From contig CATOST010000043.1 in NCBI GenBank assembly GCA_951812665.1, forward strand, positions 48,770-112,769: a DNA stretch of 64,000 nt, given 5' to 3'. Below are positions 19,243-29,131 of this stretch, one piece after another (within the stretch, counting starts at the first letter, position 1; every line of letters starts with the position of its first letter). Under the pieces are notes generated by a model. That model saw nothing but the letters and a program-made list of their open reading frames with translations, was not told where the DNA came from and ran no database searches. Both the position numbers and the translations under genes were made by a program. The DNA is from an uncultured Acidobacteriota bacterium. Its GTDB lineage: Bacteria; Acidobacteriota; UBA6911; RPQK01; JAJDTT01.

Positions 19243-19632
19243 CTATCGGACGACGATCACCCTGACGCCGATCCGGTGCGAGATCACAGACCAGATCCTG
19301 TCCGTGGTGACGACAGCGGCACCTTCAGTGATACCGAGCGCCAGGCAGGCTCTGTCTCCTATTGACAGCCCCTGAGACCGCGTCGCCTTGCGCAGGGATC
19401 CCGCCAAGAGCGCTTGCGTCTCGTCAAACACGCGGACATCCAGATCGAGTCCCGACAGCAGACCGGCAACGTCACCCGCCGCCATGCCGCGGTCACACAG
19501 TTTCGCGGCGACTTCCGAGAGGTTCACGGACGATACGATTGCGTGCGGGTAATGCCTCTCGACCAGTTCCGCACCGGGCTCGCGAAAGAGCACGGCGAGA
19601 ATGGCCGAAGCATCAAGAACCACCCTGGGCAT
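19243..19632 (-). CDS. PIN-domain VapC-like toxin
   Basis: VVLDASAILAVLFREPGAE...SVNLSEVAAKL...LSIGDRACLALGITEGAAVVTTDRIW, PIN acidic residues. Confidence 0.85.
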   Translation of the reverse strand: MPRVVLDASAILAVLFREPGAELVERHYPHAIVSSVNLSEVAAKLCDRGMAAGDVAGLLSGLDLDVRVFDETQALLAGSLRKATRSQGLSIGDRACLALGITEGAAVVTTDRIWSVISHRIGVRVIVVR

Positions 19633-19915
19633 CTCCGGATTCTCTTCGAGCATCCGCCCGACGATCCTCGATCAGTTCTTCCGATACGAGCCTGGCCCCG
19701 GTCGGGGCGATTCCGGCGAGCCGCTCCTGTGCCCGCCTCAGCGCCTGCATCTTCGTCGTCAGAATCACCTCCGAGCCCCGAATCTCGAAGAGGATGTCCT
19801 GGCGCTGCCCGGTCATTCCAAGCTGCTTACGAAGCGCAGCAGGAATCACGATTCTACCGTTGTCTGCCATCGTCGCTCTGAATCGCTTTACAGGATTTTG
19901 TGACATGGTGTCCAC
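19613..19915 (-). CDS. AbrB/MazE-type antitoxin
   Basis: FRATMADNGRIVIPAALRKQLGMTGQRQDILFEIRGSEVILTT; overlaps the downstream PIN toxin gene. Confidence 0.8.
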   Translation of the reverse strand: MDTMSQNPVKRFRATMADNGRIVIPAALRKQLGMTGQRQDILFEIRGSEVILTTKMQALRRAQERLAGIAPTGARLVSEELIEDRRADARRESGDAQGGS

Positions 19916-20146
19916 CTTTGCACATACGTAGATTATGTCATTTCTAAAATCGTGGCAAATCAGGTTAAATTGTCAGATTATCTCGTAAAGTCCATTCTTC
20001 GGGCTCGACGCGTTCTCGTATCGGGTCCCGATTCTTGCACCTGCCGGACCTGGACAACACCTTGATCCATGCGACCGGGGACGGATAGAATCCTGCGCTG
20101 ACGGGATGACCTGCTCGACTCCGGCAGGTTCGTCCCGGAGCCGATC

Positions 20147-21967
20147 ATGAGCTTGGAGTCCGCACCACACGCGATACCTGATCGATTCCTACGGCAAAGG
20201 GATCCCGTCTACCTGGCCGATCTGGACCGCTGCCAGCCGGCGACCGCCCTCAGCCGCACGGCCCGCCGGTTTGCTTGGCGAATGCTGGAATTCGAGACCG
20301 ATACCGCCGTGGGAACGCTCCTCTTCGCCGGTGAGGAGACCGAGGCGGCGGAGATCACCTACCCGCTCGAGGTCCAGGGGTGGCATGACGTCCATATCGG
20401 CCTCTTCAACAACGCGTGGCGGCCCTATGAAGCCCAACGGGTCTTCGCCCGGCTCAGCGGAGATCCGGCGTTCTCGCTCATCTATCTTCCCGTCCCCAGC
20501 GAACGCCCGTGGGGCGTTCCGGACGATGATCAGAAACAGGGCCCCAGAATCCAGGATGTCTTCTGGAAAACCGCCGACCTGTCGGGCCAGACCCTGGCGT
20601 TCCGCCAACCGCGCCAGCGGGCGGTGCCCGACGAACAGGCCTTCGGAAACATCAGCGGCAAGGTCTGGCTCGCCTATATCAAGCTGGTCCCCCTCACCGA
20701 CAAAGAGATCCGGGACCTGGAACAGGATCGGTCCGATCCCACCCATCGCCGGCTGTTCGCCTACAACGACTCCTGGTTCGACGGCGACCGGGGATTCCGA
20801 ATGCCGGGAGGCCGGTCCCAAGAGACGGCCATTCAGGCCCAACTGGAACCTTACCGGCACACCGATTTCGGACGCATCTACTGGGACGGCGCCCACGGGG
20901 ACATCTGCAACTACCTGACCCGCATCGGGCGGGTCTGGGACCACCGGGGCATCCGGACCCAGGATCCCCCCAGGCGCTACGACCGTCTGGCCCGGGAAGC
21001 CTGGGACGACTACGTCGAACGCGGAATCGATCCCTTTCGCGTCGCCGCCGACTTCGCTCACGGGCTGGGAATGGAGTTCCACGCCTGTTACCGAATCGGC
21101 TGGCGACCCTTCTACTGGCCTCCGCCGTTCGACGAATTCAATCGCGGCGGACTCTACGACCAGCGCCCCGAGCTCCGTTGCGTGGGCCGCGACGGCCAGC
21201 CCTCGCTCGGTTTGTCGTATGCCTTTCCCGAAACTCGCCGCTACGTCCTCTCGCTGATCCGGGAGATGACCGGCTATCCCATCGACGGCATCGCCATTCT
21301 CTACAACCGGCAGCCCCCCTTCCTGGAGTACGAAAGGCCGTTGGTGGAGGGCTTCCAGGCGGAGGTCGGAGTGGACCCCCGGCGCCTGCCCGAAACGGAC
21401 CCCCGCTGGCTGGCCTACAAGAGCCGGATCCTTACCGGTTTCATGAAGGACCTCAAAGCCGAACTGGCGGAGGCCGCCCAGGAACAGGACCTGTCCGCGC
21501 CCCTCCCGGTCACCGCCTGGCTGTTTGGCTCCCGCGAGGAGAATCTGCTTTACGGGATTGACGTCGAGCGGTGGGTTCAGGAGGGTCTGGTGGACACGCT
21601 GGTCCCCTACACCTCGGCCCGGAGCCTGTTCAGCTTTCAGACCGCCTGGGAAGACCCCGCCGACGTCAGCTATTGGGTTCGCCTGGCCCGCGCGGGAAAT
21701 TGCCGTCTGGCGCTCAATGTGATGCCTCGAAACCTGGACGCCACCCAGTACCGGAACAAGGCCGGCCAGCTCTACTCCCTGGGAGTCGAGCACCTGGCCT
21801 TCTGGGACACCGCCATCGCCGGCGGCCAGGCCTCCGAGACGCTGGCCCGTCTGGGACACCATGAGGAGATTGCCGCCTGGATCATGGCGGGCCGGCCCGA
21901 ACCCCAATTGACTTCCAGTCCATTGTGGAAGCTGGGAGAGTGGGATCTGAGCTATTTCCCCGAATGA
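20147..21967 (+). CDS. Family-10-like glycoside-hydrolase-type (TIM barrel) protein
   Basis: 606 aa; AADFAHGLGMEFHACYRIGW..., ETRRYVLSLIREMTGYPIDGIAILYNRQPPF resembles GHL10/hypothetical glycosidase architecture. Confidence 0.5.
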   Translation: MSLESAPHAIPDRFLRQRDPVYLADLDRCQPATALSRTARRFAWRMLEFETDTAVGTLLFAGEETEAAEITYPLEVQGWHDVHIGLFNNAWRPYEAQRVFARLSGDPAFSLIYLPVPSERPWGVPDDDQKQGPRIQDVFWKTADLSGQTLAFRQPRQRAVPDEQAFGNISGKVWLAYIKLVPLTDKEIRDLEQDRSDPTHRRLFAYNDSWFDGDRGFRMPGGRSQETAIQAQLEPYRHTDFGRIYWDGAHGDICNYLTRIGRVWDHRGIRTQDPPRRYDRLAREAWDDYVERGIDPFRVAADFAHGLGMEFHACYRIGWRPFYWPPPFDEFNRGGLYDQRPELRCVGRDGQPSLGLSYAFPETRRYVLSLIREMTGYPIDGIAILYNRQPPFLEYERPLVEGFQAEVGVDPRRLPETDPRWLAYKSRILTGFMKDLKAELAEAAQEQDLSAPLPVTAWLFGSREENLLYGIDVERWVQEGLVDTLVPYTSARSLFSFQTAWEDPADVSYWVRLARAGNCRLALNVMPRNLDATQYRNKAGQLYSLGVEHLAFWDTAIAGGQASETLARLGHHEEIAAWIMAGRPEPQLTSSPLWKLGEWDLSYFPE

Positions 21968-22001
21968 CGGCGCCGCAGCTCCCGTTGAGGAGGAGAAACG
22001 C

Positions 22002-24185
22002 TTGAACCGAGTATCGTGGGGGCTCGTCCCCGTTCTGGCGATCCTACTGGCGACCAGCCTTCCCGGCCAGTCGGGGGAGCCGATCTTCAATCCCTACGGC
22101 CTGACCGAAGACACCCTCGACGGCCTGCAGATTCGGGACCCCCGTCACCGGCACTTCATCGAGTTCTTCTCGGCACTGCTCCTGAACCAACGGGTGAATC
22201 GGGAGGCGGCCTTCAGCGTCTACGGCCAGGTCCGGCCTCTCACCTTGCTCCAGAGGAACGTCTACGGTGACCGCACTGTCCTACCGGCTCCGGTTGTGAG
22301 GTCCCAGATCAGCGTCTCCCTCTGGAACCTCTCCTCCCCTGAGCTGCTCAAGATCGAGGTCGCCCCGCCGGTGATCCAGGTCCGTCCATCCCGGCTGGAG
22401 TTCACCCGGGGATTGGAGAACCGGGTGTTGATCCTGCTTCGGAACCTGTCCCGCCGTTCCCAGAATGTGAGTCTGGAACCGGCGGAGGGACCGCTCTATT
22501 TCCGGCCTCGACAAGTCCGCTTGGCCCCTCAGGAAGTCCATGCCGTCATCGCCCGGGTCTGGGGAGAGGGCAGTAGAAATCTGGACCTGCAGGTCGGGAC
22601 CAACGGCCGGATTCGCCGTGTGAGTCTTCCCTTGGCTTGGAACCCTTCCTGCCGTCTCCAGATACGGGTACTGGATGAAAACGGCCGGATGGTCCCCGCG
22701 CGGGTGGAAGTGGTCGGTTCCGACGGCCTGGGGCGGGCCCCTTCGGGCACCTATCTCCGCTATACGCCGATCCGGGCGGGCGCCTACTTTCACACGCGGG
22801 GAACCAGCAGCTTGGTCCTCCCGGCAGGCAAGACCCGAATCCGCGTGGTCCGGGGATTCGAGCACCGCTTCCAGGAACGGGTCGTCGACCTGCAGCCTTC
22901 CGGCCCCAGCTCGCTGGAATTTCGATTGGAGCGCTTCCACGACGCGGCCTCCCGCGGCTGGTACTCGGGAGACATCCACATCCATCCCAACCTGGTCCAC
23001 AAGACCATGGACCAGGTCGTCAACCCCGCCGACGTCCGCCTCCAGGTGGAGGCCGAGGACTTGAACGTGGCCAACCTCCTGGTCTGCAACTCGCAGGGGG
23101 CGGTCCTCTACGACCGGCAGCACTTCACCGGCGCTCCCCATCCCCTGAGCACGCCGCGGCATATCCTCTACTGGAGCCAGGAGATCCGCCCCGCTCTCTA
23201 CGGACACATCGGCGTCCTGAACCTGAAGCGTTTTCTGGAGCCCCCCTACAACGGATTCCCCGCCAGTTTCTTTCCCTTCGACTACCCGTCCAACACCACC
23301 GCCGTCCGGGAGGTCCGCAAGGAAGGAGCCGCCGTCTTCTACGTCCACCCCTCTCTGGGCCGGCAACGCTGGATCCCCGTGGACGCCGCCCTGGGAACCG
23401 TCGACGGCATGGAGATCCTGGGCCTATCCAGCACCGAGGGTTCCAACGCTCTCTACCGCCTGCTGCTGGATTGCGGATGGCGGCTGAGCGCGGTGGCCGG
23501 AACCGACACCTTCAACAACGTCCGCCGCCACAAGGTCCTGGGAGGCGATCGAGTCTACGCCTACACCGGAGACAGTTTGTCGTACGAGTCCTGGGTTCGG
23601 GCCCTGCAGCAGGGGAAGACCTTCGTCAGCAACGGACCTCTCCTCTACTTCCGGGTCCAGGGCCGTCTTCCCGGAAGCGAGATCGCCCTGGACGAGCCCG
23701 GACCGGTGGAACTGGAGTTGGAGGCGCATTCCCAGGTTCCCATGGAGAAGGTGGAGATTCTGTTCAACAGCGAGGTCCTGCAGGAGATCCCGCTGGAGGA
23801 CGAGACCAGTTTGATTCACCGGGGGACCATCCGGGTTCCGTCCAGCGGTTGGATGGCCGCTCGGGTCCGCGGCGGAGAGCATCCATTGGTAGTCAACAAT
23901 TCCGATCTCTTTGCCCACACCACTCCAGTCTATGTCACCGTGGGCGGACGGCCCTATGCCGACCCCGAAGCCCTGCAGTTCTTCCTGGAGAGGTTCGACG
24001 AGATGCGCCAGACCTCTCTCGCCGGGGGCACCTTCGAGAGCCTGCACCAGCAGCGGGAGGTTCTGGGACAGCTGGCCGAAGCGGAGAGAATCTACCGGGA
24101 GCGGCTGGAATGGTCCCGGAAATCAGGTCCGGGCCGCGGCGCCGCCGCCGAAGCGGGTGGCGATTCCAACGCCGCACGTCCATGA
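22002..24185 (+). CDS. CehA/McbA family PHP-type metallohydrolase
   Basis: Signal peptide; GWYSGDIHIHPNLVHKTMDQVV...LQVEAEDLNVANLLVCNSQG...VFYVHPSLGRQ...GTDTFNN. Confidence 0.8.
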   Translation: MNRVSWGLVPVLAILLATSLPGQSGEPIFNPYGLTEDTLDGLQIRDPRHRHFIEFFSALLLNQRVNREAAFSVYGQVRPLTLLQRNVYGDRTVLPAPVVRSQISVSLWNLSSPELLKIEVAPPVIQVRPSRLEFTRGLENRVLILLRNLSRRSQNVSLEPAEGPLYFRPRQVRLAPQEVHAVIARVWGEGSRNLDLQVGTNGRIRRVSLPLAWNPSCRLQIRVLDENGRMVPARVEVVGSDGLGRAPSGTYLRYTPIRAGAYFHTRGTSSLVLPAGKTRIRVVRGFEHRFQERVVDLQPSGPSSLEFRLERFHDAASRGWYSGDIHIHPNLVHKTMDQVVNPADVRLQVEAEDLNVANLLVCNSQGAVLYDRQHFTGAPHPLSTPRHILYWSQEIRPALYGHIGVLNLKRFLEPPYNGFPASFFPFDYPSNTTAVREVRKEGAAVFYVHPSLGRQRWIPVDAALGTVDGMEILGLSSTEGSNALYRLLLDCGWRLSAVAGTDTFNNVRRHKVLGGDRVYAYTGDSLSYESWVRALQQGKTFVSNGPLLYFRVQGRLPGSEIALDEPGPVELELEAHSQVPMEKVEILFNSEVLQEIPLEDETSLIHRGTIRVPSSGWMAARVRGGEHPLVVNNSDLFAHTTPVYVTVGGRPYADPEALQFFLERFDEMRQTSLAGGTFESLHQQREVLGQLAEAERIYRERLEWSRKSGPGRGAAAEAGGDSNAARP

Positions 24186-24236
24186 CAAGAGTCGCCGACG
24201 GCTGCTAAGATCGAGGCTAATCGATCGGATCGCGCC

Positions 24237-26894
24237 GTGAACATTTCGCAGCCCACTCCCGCCATGCAGGCACGCTGTCTTCGGGTGGTCCTCGCCGTCG
24301 CCGTCCTCAGCGGGGCGACGGGCTGGCCGGCGCCTTCCGGGTCGAGCCGCGCCGATCGGGCCTCGGAGATCCTCAAGCACGAGTGCCTGAGCTGCCACGG
24401 CTCCATCCGCGCCTCGGGCCTGGATCTCAGGTCCCGGGAGGGTATGTTGCGTGGCGGCAACCGTGGTCCGGCAGTGGAGCCGGGCCGGCCCGACTTCAGC
24501 CTGCTCTACCAGGCCGTCGCCCACATAGGCGATCTGGAGATGCCCCCGGGAGAGAAACGGCTTCCCGAGCAGGACCTGGAAACCCTCAAGGCCTGGATCG
24601 AGGCCGGGGCGTCCTGGCCCGACTCTGCCGCTACGGAAGCCGGTGGCCCCACTTGGTGGTCCTTTCGCGCACCGGTTCGTCCCGAGCCACCCCAGGTTCT
24701 CGAGGCGACACACCGGATTCGCAATCCCATCGACAACTTCGTGCTGGCCCGGCTCCATGCCCAGGGGCTGAAAACGGCTCCCGAAGCGAGCCGGCCGGAG
24801 TTGGTCCGCAGAGCCTACGTCGACCTGATCGGGCTGCCGCCTACGCCGGATCAAGTAGAGTCCTTCCTCCGGGACGAGTCCCCCAAGGCGTTCGAGAAGC
24901 TCGTGGACCAATTGCTGGAGTCCCCCGCCTATGGCGAGCGCTGGGCCCGGCACTGGCTCGACGTGGTGCGCTACGCCGACAGCGGCGGTTTCGAGACGGA
25001 CGAGTACTATCCCAACGCCTGGCGCTACCGGGACTACGTGATCAAGTCGTTCAACGAAGACAAACCGTACGACCGCTTCATCCAGGAACAGGTCGCGGCC
25101 GACGAGCTGTGGCCCGACAACCTGGACCTCTACGACACCAGCTACGCCATTCGGCCCGCAAAGGTGGCTCACCTGGAAGCCCGCGTCGGCACCAGCCTAT
25201 ACGGGTTTGGACCCTCCATCGGCGAGTCCACCCTGGACGCCCCCAAGCTCCGCTACGAACGTCTGACCGATTGGGTCGACATGACGGGAGCGGCCTTCAT
25301 GGGTCTGACCCTGGCCTGCGCCCGCTGCCACGACCACAAGTTCGATCCCATCAGCCAGGAAGACTATTTCCGGGTGCAGGCCATCTTCGCCCCCTCCCAT
25401 CCGGTGACGCTTCCGGTGATCACGGCCATGAGCATGTTCCACCGGAACGAGTACTACCCCCGGACCATCGCCTTGGACGAACGGCGCCGGGCCCACGGGA
25501 TGTTCGAGGCCAAGGTCCGGCAGCGTTTGACCGAGGAACGGAAAGCCCGTTTCCCGGCAGAGGTGCGCCGGGCCTACGAGAAGCCGGAGGGGGAACGCTC
25601 GGAGGAGGAGCAGAGGCTGGCGGCGCCCCTTCAGGAGGCCGTGGCGGACTTCTTCAGCCCAACGACCTTCAAGCTCAAGGAGCACCTGACGCAAGAGGAG
25701 AAGGAAGAAAGCACCCGCCTGCTGCTGGCCATCGCCGAGAAGGTGCTGGAGATCCCCGTCAAGGATGCCTCCCACGCCGTCCGATGGGACGGATTCTACG
25801 ACCCGCCTTCGGCCACCGTCCTGGGTCACATTCAGGGGGAGTTGATCCCGGAGACCCGGATCCTGGAGCGGGGCGATCTGGACCGCCCCGGGAAGCTCGT
25901 GGAGGCCGGACTGCCCCGGATTCTGGCAGACGGAGTCGATTTCCACACCAACGAAGGCCATGGCCCCCGGTACCGGAAGCAACTGGCCCTGTGGCTCACA
26001 CGTCCCGACCATCCGCTGACCGCGCGGGTCATGGTGAATCGCCTCTGGCAATGGCATTTCGGGCGGGGGATCGTGTCCAGCTCCAACGACTTCGGCCTCC
26101 AGGGGCAACCGCCGTCCCATCCGAAGCTGCTGGACTGGCTGGCTACGGAGTTCGTCCGCCAAGGCTGGAGCCTCAAGGCGATGCACCGGCTGATCGTCCA
26201 ATCCTCGACCTACCGGCTCACCAGCCGTTTCGACGATCCTCACAACGCCGCCGCCGACCCGGACAACGCCTACCTCTGGCGGGCCAATCGGAGACGGATC
26301 GAGGCCGAGGTCTTGTGGGACAGCATCCATGCCGTGTCCGGCAGCCTGAACTCAAAGATGTACGGCCGGCCCTTCGTGCCGCCGCTGTCGGAGGATGAAC
26401 TGGCCGGCTTCCGGCTCAAGTGGGCGTGGACCGTGCCGGCGGACCCGGCAGAGCACAGCCGCAGAGGCATCTATATCCTCTCTCGGCGGAACTTCGTCTT
26501 CCCCATGTTCGAGAAGTTCGATACTCCCGATCCGGCGGTCAGCTGTCCCGAGCGCTCCGTGACCACGGTGGCGCCGCAATCCCTTTGGCTCCTCAACAAC
26601 GATGCCGTATTCCGGCAGGCGCTGGCCTTCGCGGGTCGCCTGGTCCGGGAAGGGGGTTCCGAGCCGAGCCAATGGGTGAAGCGGGCCTGGCGGACCGCCC
26701 TGGGCCGGCCGCCCACCGATCGGGAAACCCGGGACGCCCTCGAGACCTTGGCGTCCGCCGGGGGCGAGAAGTGGGAGGAGTTGCCGGAGGGCACTCCCCC
26801 CGAATTGAAGACCATCGAGCGGAGTCAGGCCCAGGGACTGACGGAACTCTGTCTGGCCGTCTTCAACCTCAATGAGTTCCTCTTCGTCGACTGA
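24237..26894 (+). CDS. PSCyt1 c-type cytochrome, DUF1549/DUF1553 protein
   Basis: Heme motif CLSCH; NPIDNFVLARLHAQGLKTAPEASRPELVRRAYVDLIGLPPTPDQV...YGERWARHWLDVVRYADSGGFETD...VMVNRLWQWHFGRGIV. Confidence 0.9.
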   Translation: MNISQPTPAMQARCLRVVLAVAVLSGATGWPAPSGSSRADRASEILKHECLSCHGSIRASGLDLRSREGMLRGGNRGPAVEPGRPDFSLLYQAVAHIGDLEMPPGEKRLPEQDLETLKAWIEAGASWPDSAATEAGGPTWWSFRAPVRPEPPQVLEATHRIRNPIDNFVLARLHAQGLKTAPEASRPELVRRAYVDLIGLPPTPDQVESFLRDESPKAFEKLVDQLLESPAYGERWARHWLDVVRYADSGGFETDEYYPNAWRYRDYVIKSFNEDKPYDRFIQEQVAADELWPDNLDLYDTSYAIRPAKVAHLEARVGTSLYGFGPSIGESTLDAPKLRYERLTDWVDMTGAAFMGLTLACARCHDHKFDPISQEDYFRVQAIFAPSHPVTLPVITAMSMFHRNEYYPRTIALDERRRAHGMFEAKVRQRLTEERKARFPAEVRRAYEKPEGERSEEEQRLAAPLQEAVADFFSPTTFKLKEHLTQEEKEESTRLLLAIAEKVLEIPVKDASHAVRWDGFYDPPSATVLGHIQGELIPETRILERGDLDRPGKLVEAGLPRILADGVDFHTNEGHGPRYRKQLALWLTRPDHPLTARVMVNRLWQWHFGRGIVSSSNDFGLQGQPPSHPKLLDWLATEFVRQGWSLKAMHRLIVQSSTYRLTSRFDDPHNAAADPDNAYLWRANRRRIEAEVLWDSIHAVSGSLNSKMYGRPFVPPLSEDELAGFRLKWAWTVPADPAEHSRRGIYILSRRNFVFPMFEKFDTPDPAVSCPERSVTTVAPQSLWLLNNDAVFRQALAFAGRLVREGGSEPSQWVKRAWRTALGRPPTDRETRDALETLASAGGEKWEELPEGTPPELKTIERSQAQGLTELCLAVFNLNEFLFVD

Positions 26895-26980
26895 TGCCTG
26901 ATACTTGGTGGATTCGGAGTTGGATGATGCCGGACCCGGAGACTCGTCGAAGGCGGGGATTGGTTCGGGTTAGGAACGGG

Positions 26981-27057
26981 GGGTTAGCAACCCACGAATC
27001 TTGGGATTTGGGGGACAGGGATGTCCCCCTTCCCAATTGGGGGACAAGATGTCCCCC
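26981..27057. repeat. Intergenic stem-loop block 3
   Basis: GGGTT-agc-AACCC (26981-26993), GGGGGACA-ggga-TGTCCCCC (27010-27029), GGGGGACA-aga-TGTCCCCC (27039-27057). Confidence 0.65.
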
Positions 27058-27121
27058 CTCCTGTCTTGACGGTGCCGTGTCCGCAGGGCTTCAATAGGAA
27101 CATCGATTCAAGGAGAGGAAC

Positions 27122-28594
27122 TTGATTCCCAACGCTTGCCAGGGCACCGTTCAGGTCGGTTCGCGGCGCGATTTTCTGAAGGCCTCCTCCTTCGGATTCG
27201 GCTCGCTGGCCCTGGGCGGTCTTTTGGAACAGGAAGGCCGACTCCTCGCGGGCATCGACCGGCCTGCTTATCCACTCGCCCCCAAAGATCCTCACTTTCC
27301 GTCCCAGGCCAAGAGCGTCATCTTCCTCTTCATGCAGGGTGGGCTGAGCCAGGTGGACAGCTTCGACCCCAAGCCGACTCTGGAGCGCTACGACGGCCAG
27401 CCTCTTCCCTCCAGCTTCCGGACGGATCTGGAACTGGCGCAGATCAATCCCTACGAGTCCAAGCTCATGGCCAGCCGCCGAACCTTCAAGAAGAGGGGGC
27501 GGTCCGGCATCGAGATCTCGGATCTCTTCGAAGGGCTCGCGAAGCACGCGGACGACATGGCCGTCATCCGGTCCTGCCACCACGAGTCGTTCGTCCATGG
27601 TCCGGCTCTCACCTACCTGCACACGGGGAGCCTCCAGTTGGGCAGTCCCAGCATGGGCTCCTGGATCCTTTACGGCCTGGGGAGCGAGACGGACAACCTG
27701 CCCTCCTACATCGTGATGACCGACAGCATCTTTCGGTCCAGCACCTCCAACTTCAGCACCGGCTTCCTCCCGGCGATCTACCAGGGGACGCTCATCAATA
27801 CGGACGGCCAGCCTTTTCAGAACCTGCGGCCCCCTTCCCAGATGGACCTGAACCGGCAGCGAGCTCTGCTCGAAAGAATCGAGGGATGGAACCAGACGCA
27901 TCTGCAGACCCGGCCCGGAGACAGCCGCCTGGAGGCCAGAATCCGGAACTACGAGTTGGCTTTCCGCATGCAGATGGCGGCGCCCGAGCTCATCGACCTC
28001 TCAGGAGAGCCGGAGCACGTGAAGCGGATGTACGGGCTGGATCAGGATCAGACCCACAAATTCGGCCGCATGTGCCTCCTGGCGCGGCGAATGGTGGAGC
28101 GGGGCGTCCGCTTCGTCCATCTCTACAGCGGCGGTTGGGACGCTCACGGCGAGTGCGACAAGAACCACATGAAGAACTCGTGGAAGACGGACCAGCCCAT
28201 GGCCGCTCTGCTGGAGGATCTCAGACAGCGGGGACTGCTGGAGAGCACTCTGGTCATCTCCACGGGCGAGTTCGGCCGGACTCCGGTCATGCAAGGCAAG
28301 GAGGGGCGCGATCACAATCCCTTCGGCTTCAGCGCCTGGATGGCGGGAGGCGGTGTTCGCGGAGGCCAGACCATCGGCTCCACCGACGATCTGGGTTTCG
28401 TGGCCATGGAGGACAAGATGCACGTCAACGACCTCCACGCCGCCATGCTGGGGCTGATGGGACTGGACCACCGCAGGTTGACCTACTTCTTCCAAGGCCT
28501 GGACCGGCGCCTCAGCGGTGTCGGCGAAGCGGGCGAGGCCGGTGAGCATCTGTATCGGCGGTTGACGGGGAGGTCGATTGGCCATTCGGCTTGA
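27122..28594 (+). CDS. DUF1501 domain-containing protein (Tat-type secreted)
   Basis: SRRDFLKASSFGFGSLALGGLL; AKSVIFLFMQGGLSQVDSFDPKPTLERYDG; STGEFGRTPVMQGKEGRDHNPFGFSAWMAGGGVRGG. Confidence 0.92.
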   Translation: MIPNACQGTVQVGSRRDFLKASSFGFGSLALGGLLEQEGRLLAGIDRPAYPLAPKDPHFPSQAKSVIFLFMQGGLSQVDSFDPKPTLERYDGQPLPSSFRTDLELAQINPYESKLMASRRTFKKRGRSGIEISDLFEGLAKHADDMAVIRSCHHESFVHGPALTYLHTGSLQLGSPSMGSWILYGLGSETDNLPSYIVMTDSIFRSSTSNFSTGFLPAIYQGTLINTDGQPFQNLRPPSQMDLNRQRALLERIEGWNQTHLQTRPGDSRLEARIRNYELAFRMQMAAPELIDLSGEPEHVKRMYGLDQDQTHKFGRMCLLARRMVERGVRFVHLYSGGWDAHGECDKNHMKNSWKTDQPMAALLEDLRQRGLLESTLVISTGEFGRTPVMQGKEGRDHNPFGFSAWMAGGGVRGGQTIGSTDDLGFVAMEDKMHVNDLHAAMLGLMGLDHRRLTYFFQGLDRRLSGVGEAGEAGEHLYRRLTGRSIGHSA

Positions 28595-29117
28595 GACGGC
28601 GTGGCGGACGCTCGCCCTTCTGGGCCTGATGTCCGCTACGGTCGCCGGTCCCCTGCCCCAGAGCGCGGCCCCCTTTGCCGGTAAGGTCCGACTGCCGGAG
28701 AGTCTTCGAACCGCTGAGGGGATCCTTCTGGAAAAGGGACCCTTCGACTTGGAGGTCCGGTCAGAGGACGGGGCTATCCGGCTGCATTTCCTCTCCTCGT
28801 CGGGCGGCCCGGTCGCTCTCCGGGGTGTGCCCGTGGACGCCACCGATTGGACCACCCCCGCCGGGTGGCCTCTGGTGGGAACGGTGCACCTGCACCCCAC
28901 GTCAATCCCCATCGGCACCGACGCTGAGCGCCACAAGAGCAAGACCGGCATGCCTCAATACCTGGAAACGCCGCGATTCTGGAATGCCACGCTACGCCTG
29001 TACCGCAGCGAGGACCCGACCGGAACGGTTTCGGCCCTTTTTCATGAGAACCATCCCAGCGGCCCGATCCGAGTTCGTTTCGAGCTGTACGGCACCGCTG
29101 GCGATGGGAAACCCTGA
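28578..29117 (+). CDS. Hypothetical secreted protein
   Basis: 179 aa ORF with signal peptide, overlaps the end of the DUF1501 gene. Confidence 0.55.
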   Translation: MAIRLETAWRTLALLGLMSATVAGPLPQSAAPFAGKVRLPESLRTAEGILLEKGPFDLEVRSEDGAIRLHFLSSSGGPVALRGVPVDATDWTTPAGWPLVGTVHLHPTSIPIGTDAERHKSKTGMPQYLETPRFWNATLRLYRSEDPTGTVSALFHENHPSGPIRVRFELYGTAGDGKP

Positions 29118-29131
29118 GGAGCAACTCTTCC

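Noticed and set aside
20189-22090. 633-aa minus-strand ORF
   Set aside because: Antisense shadow of the 606-aa glycosidase-like gene; Gly/Val/Asp-rich translation without motifs.
26981-27057. Short repeated G/C-rich palindromes as a possible CRISPR array
   Set aside because: Only two or three hairpins with no regular spacers; not a CRISPR structure.
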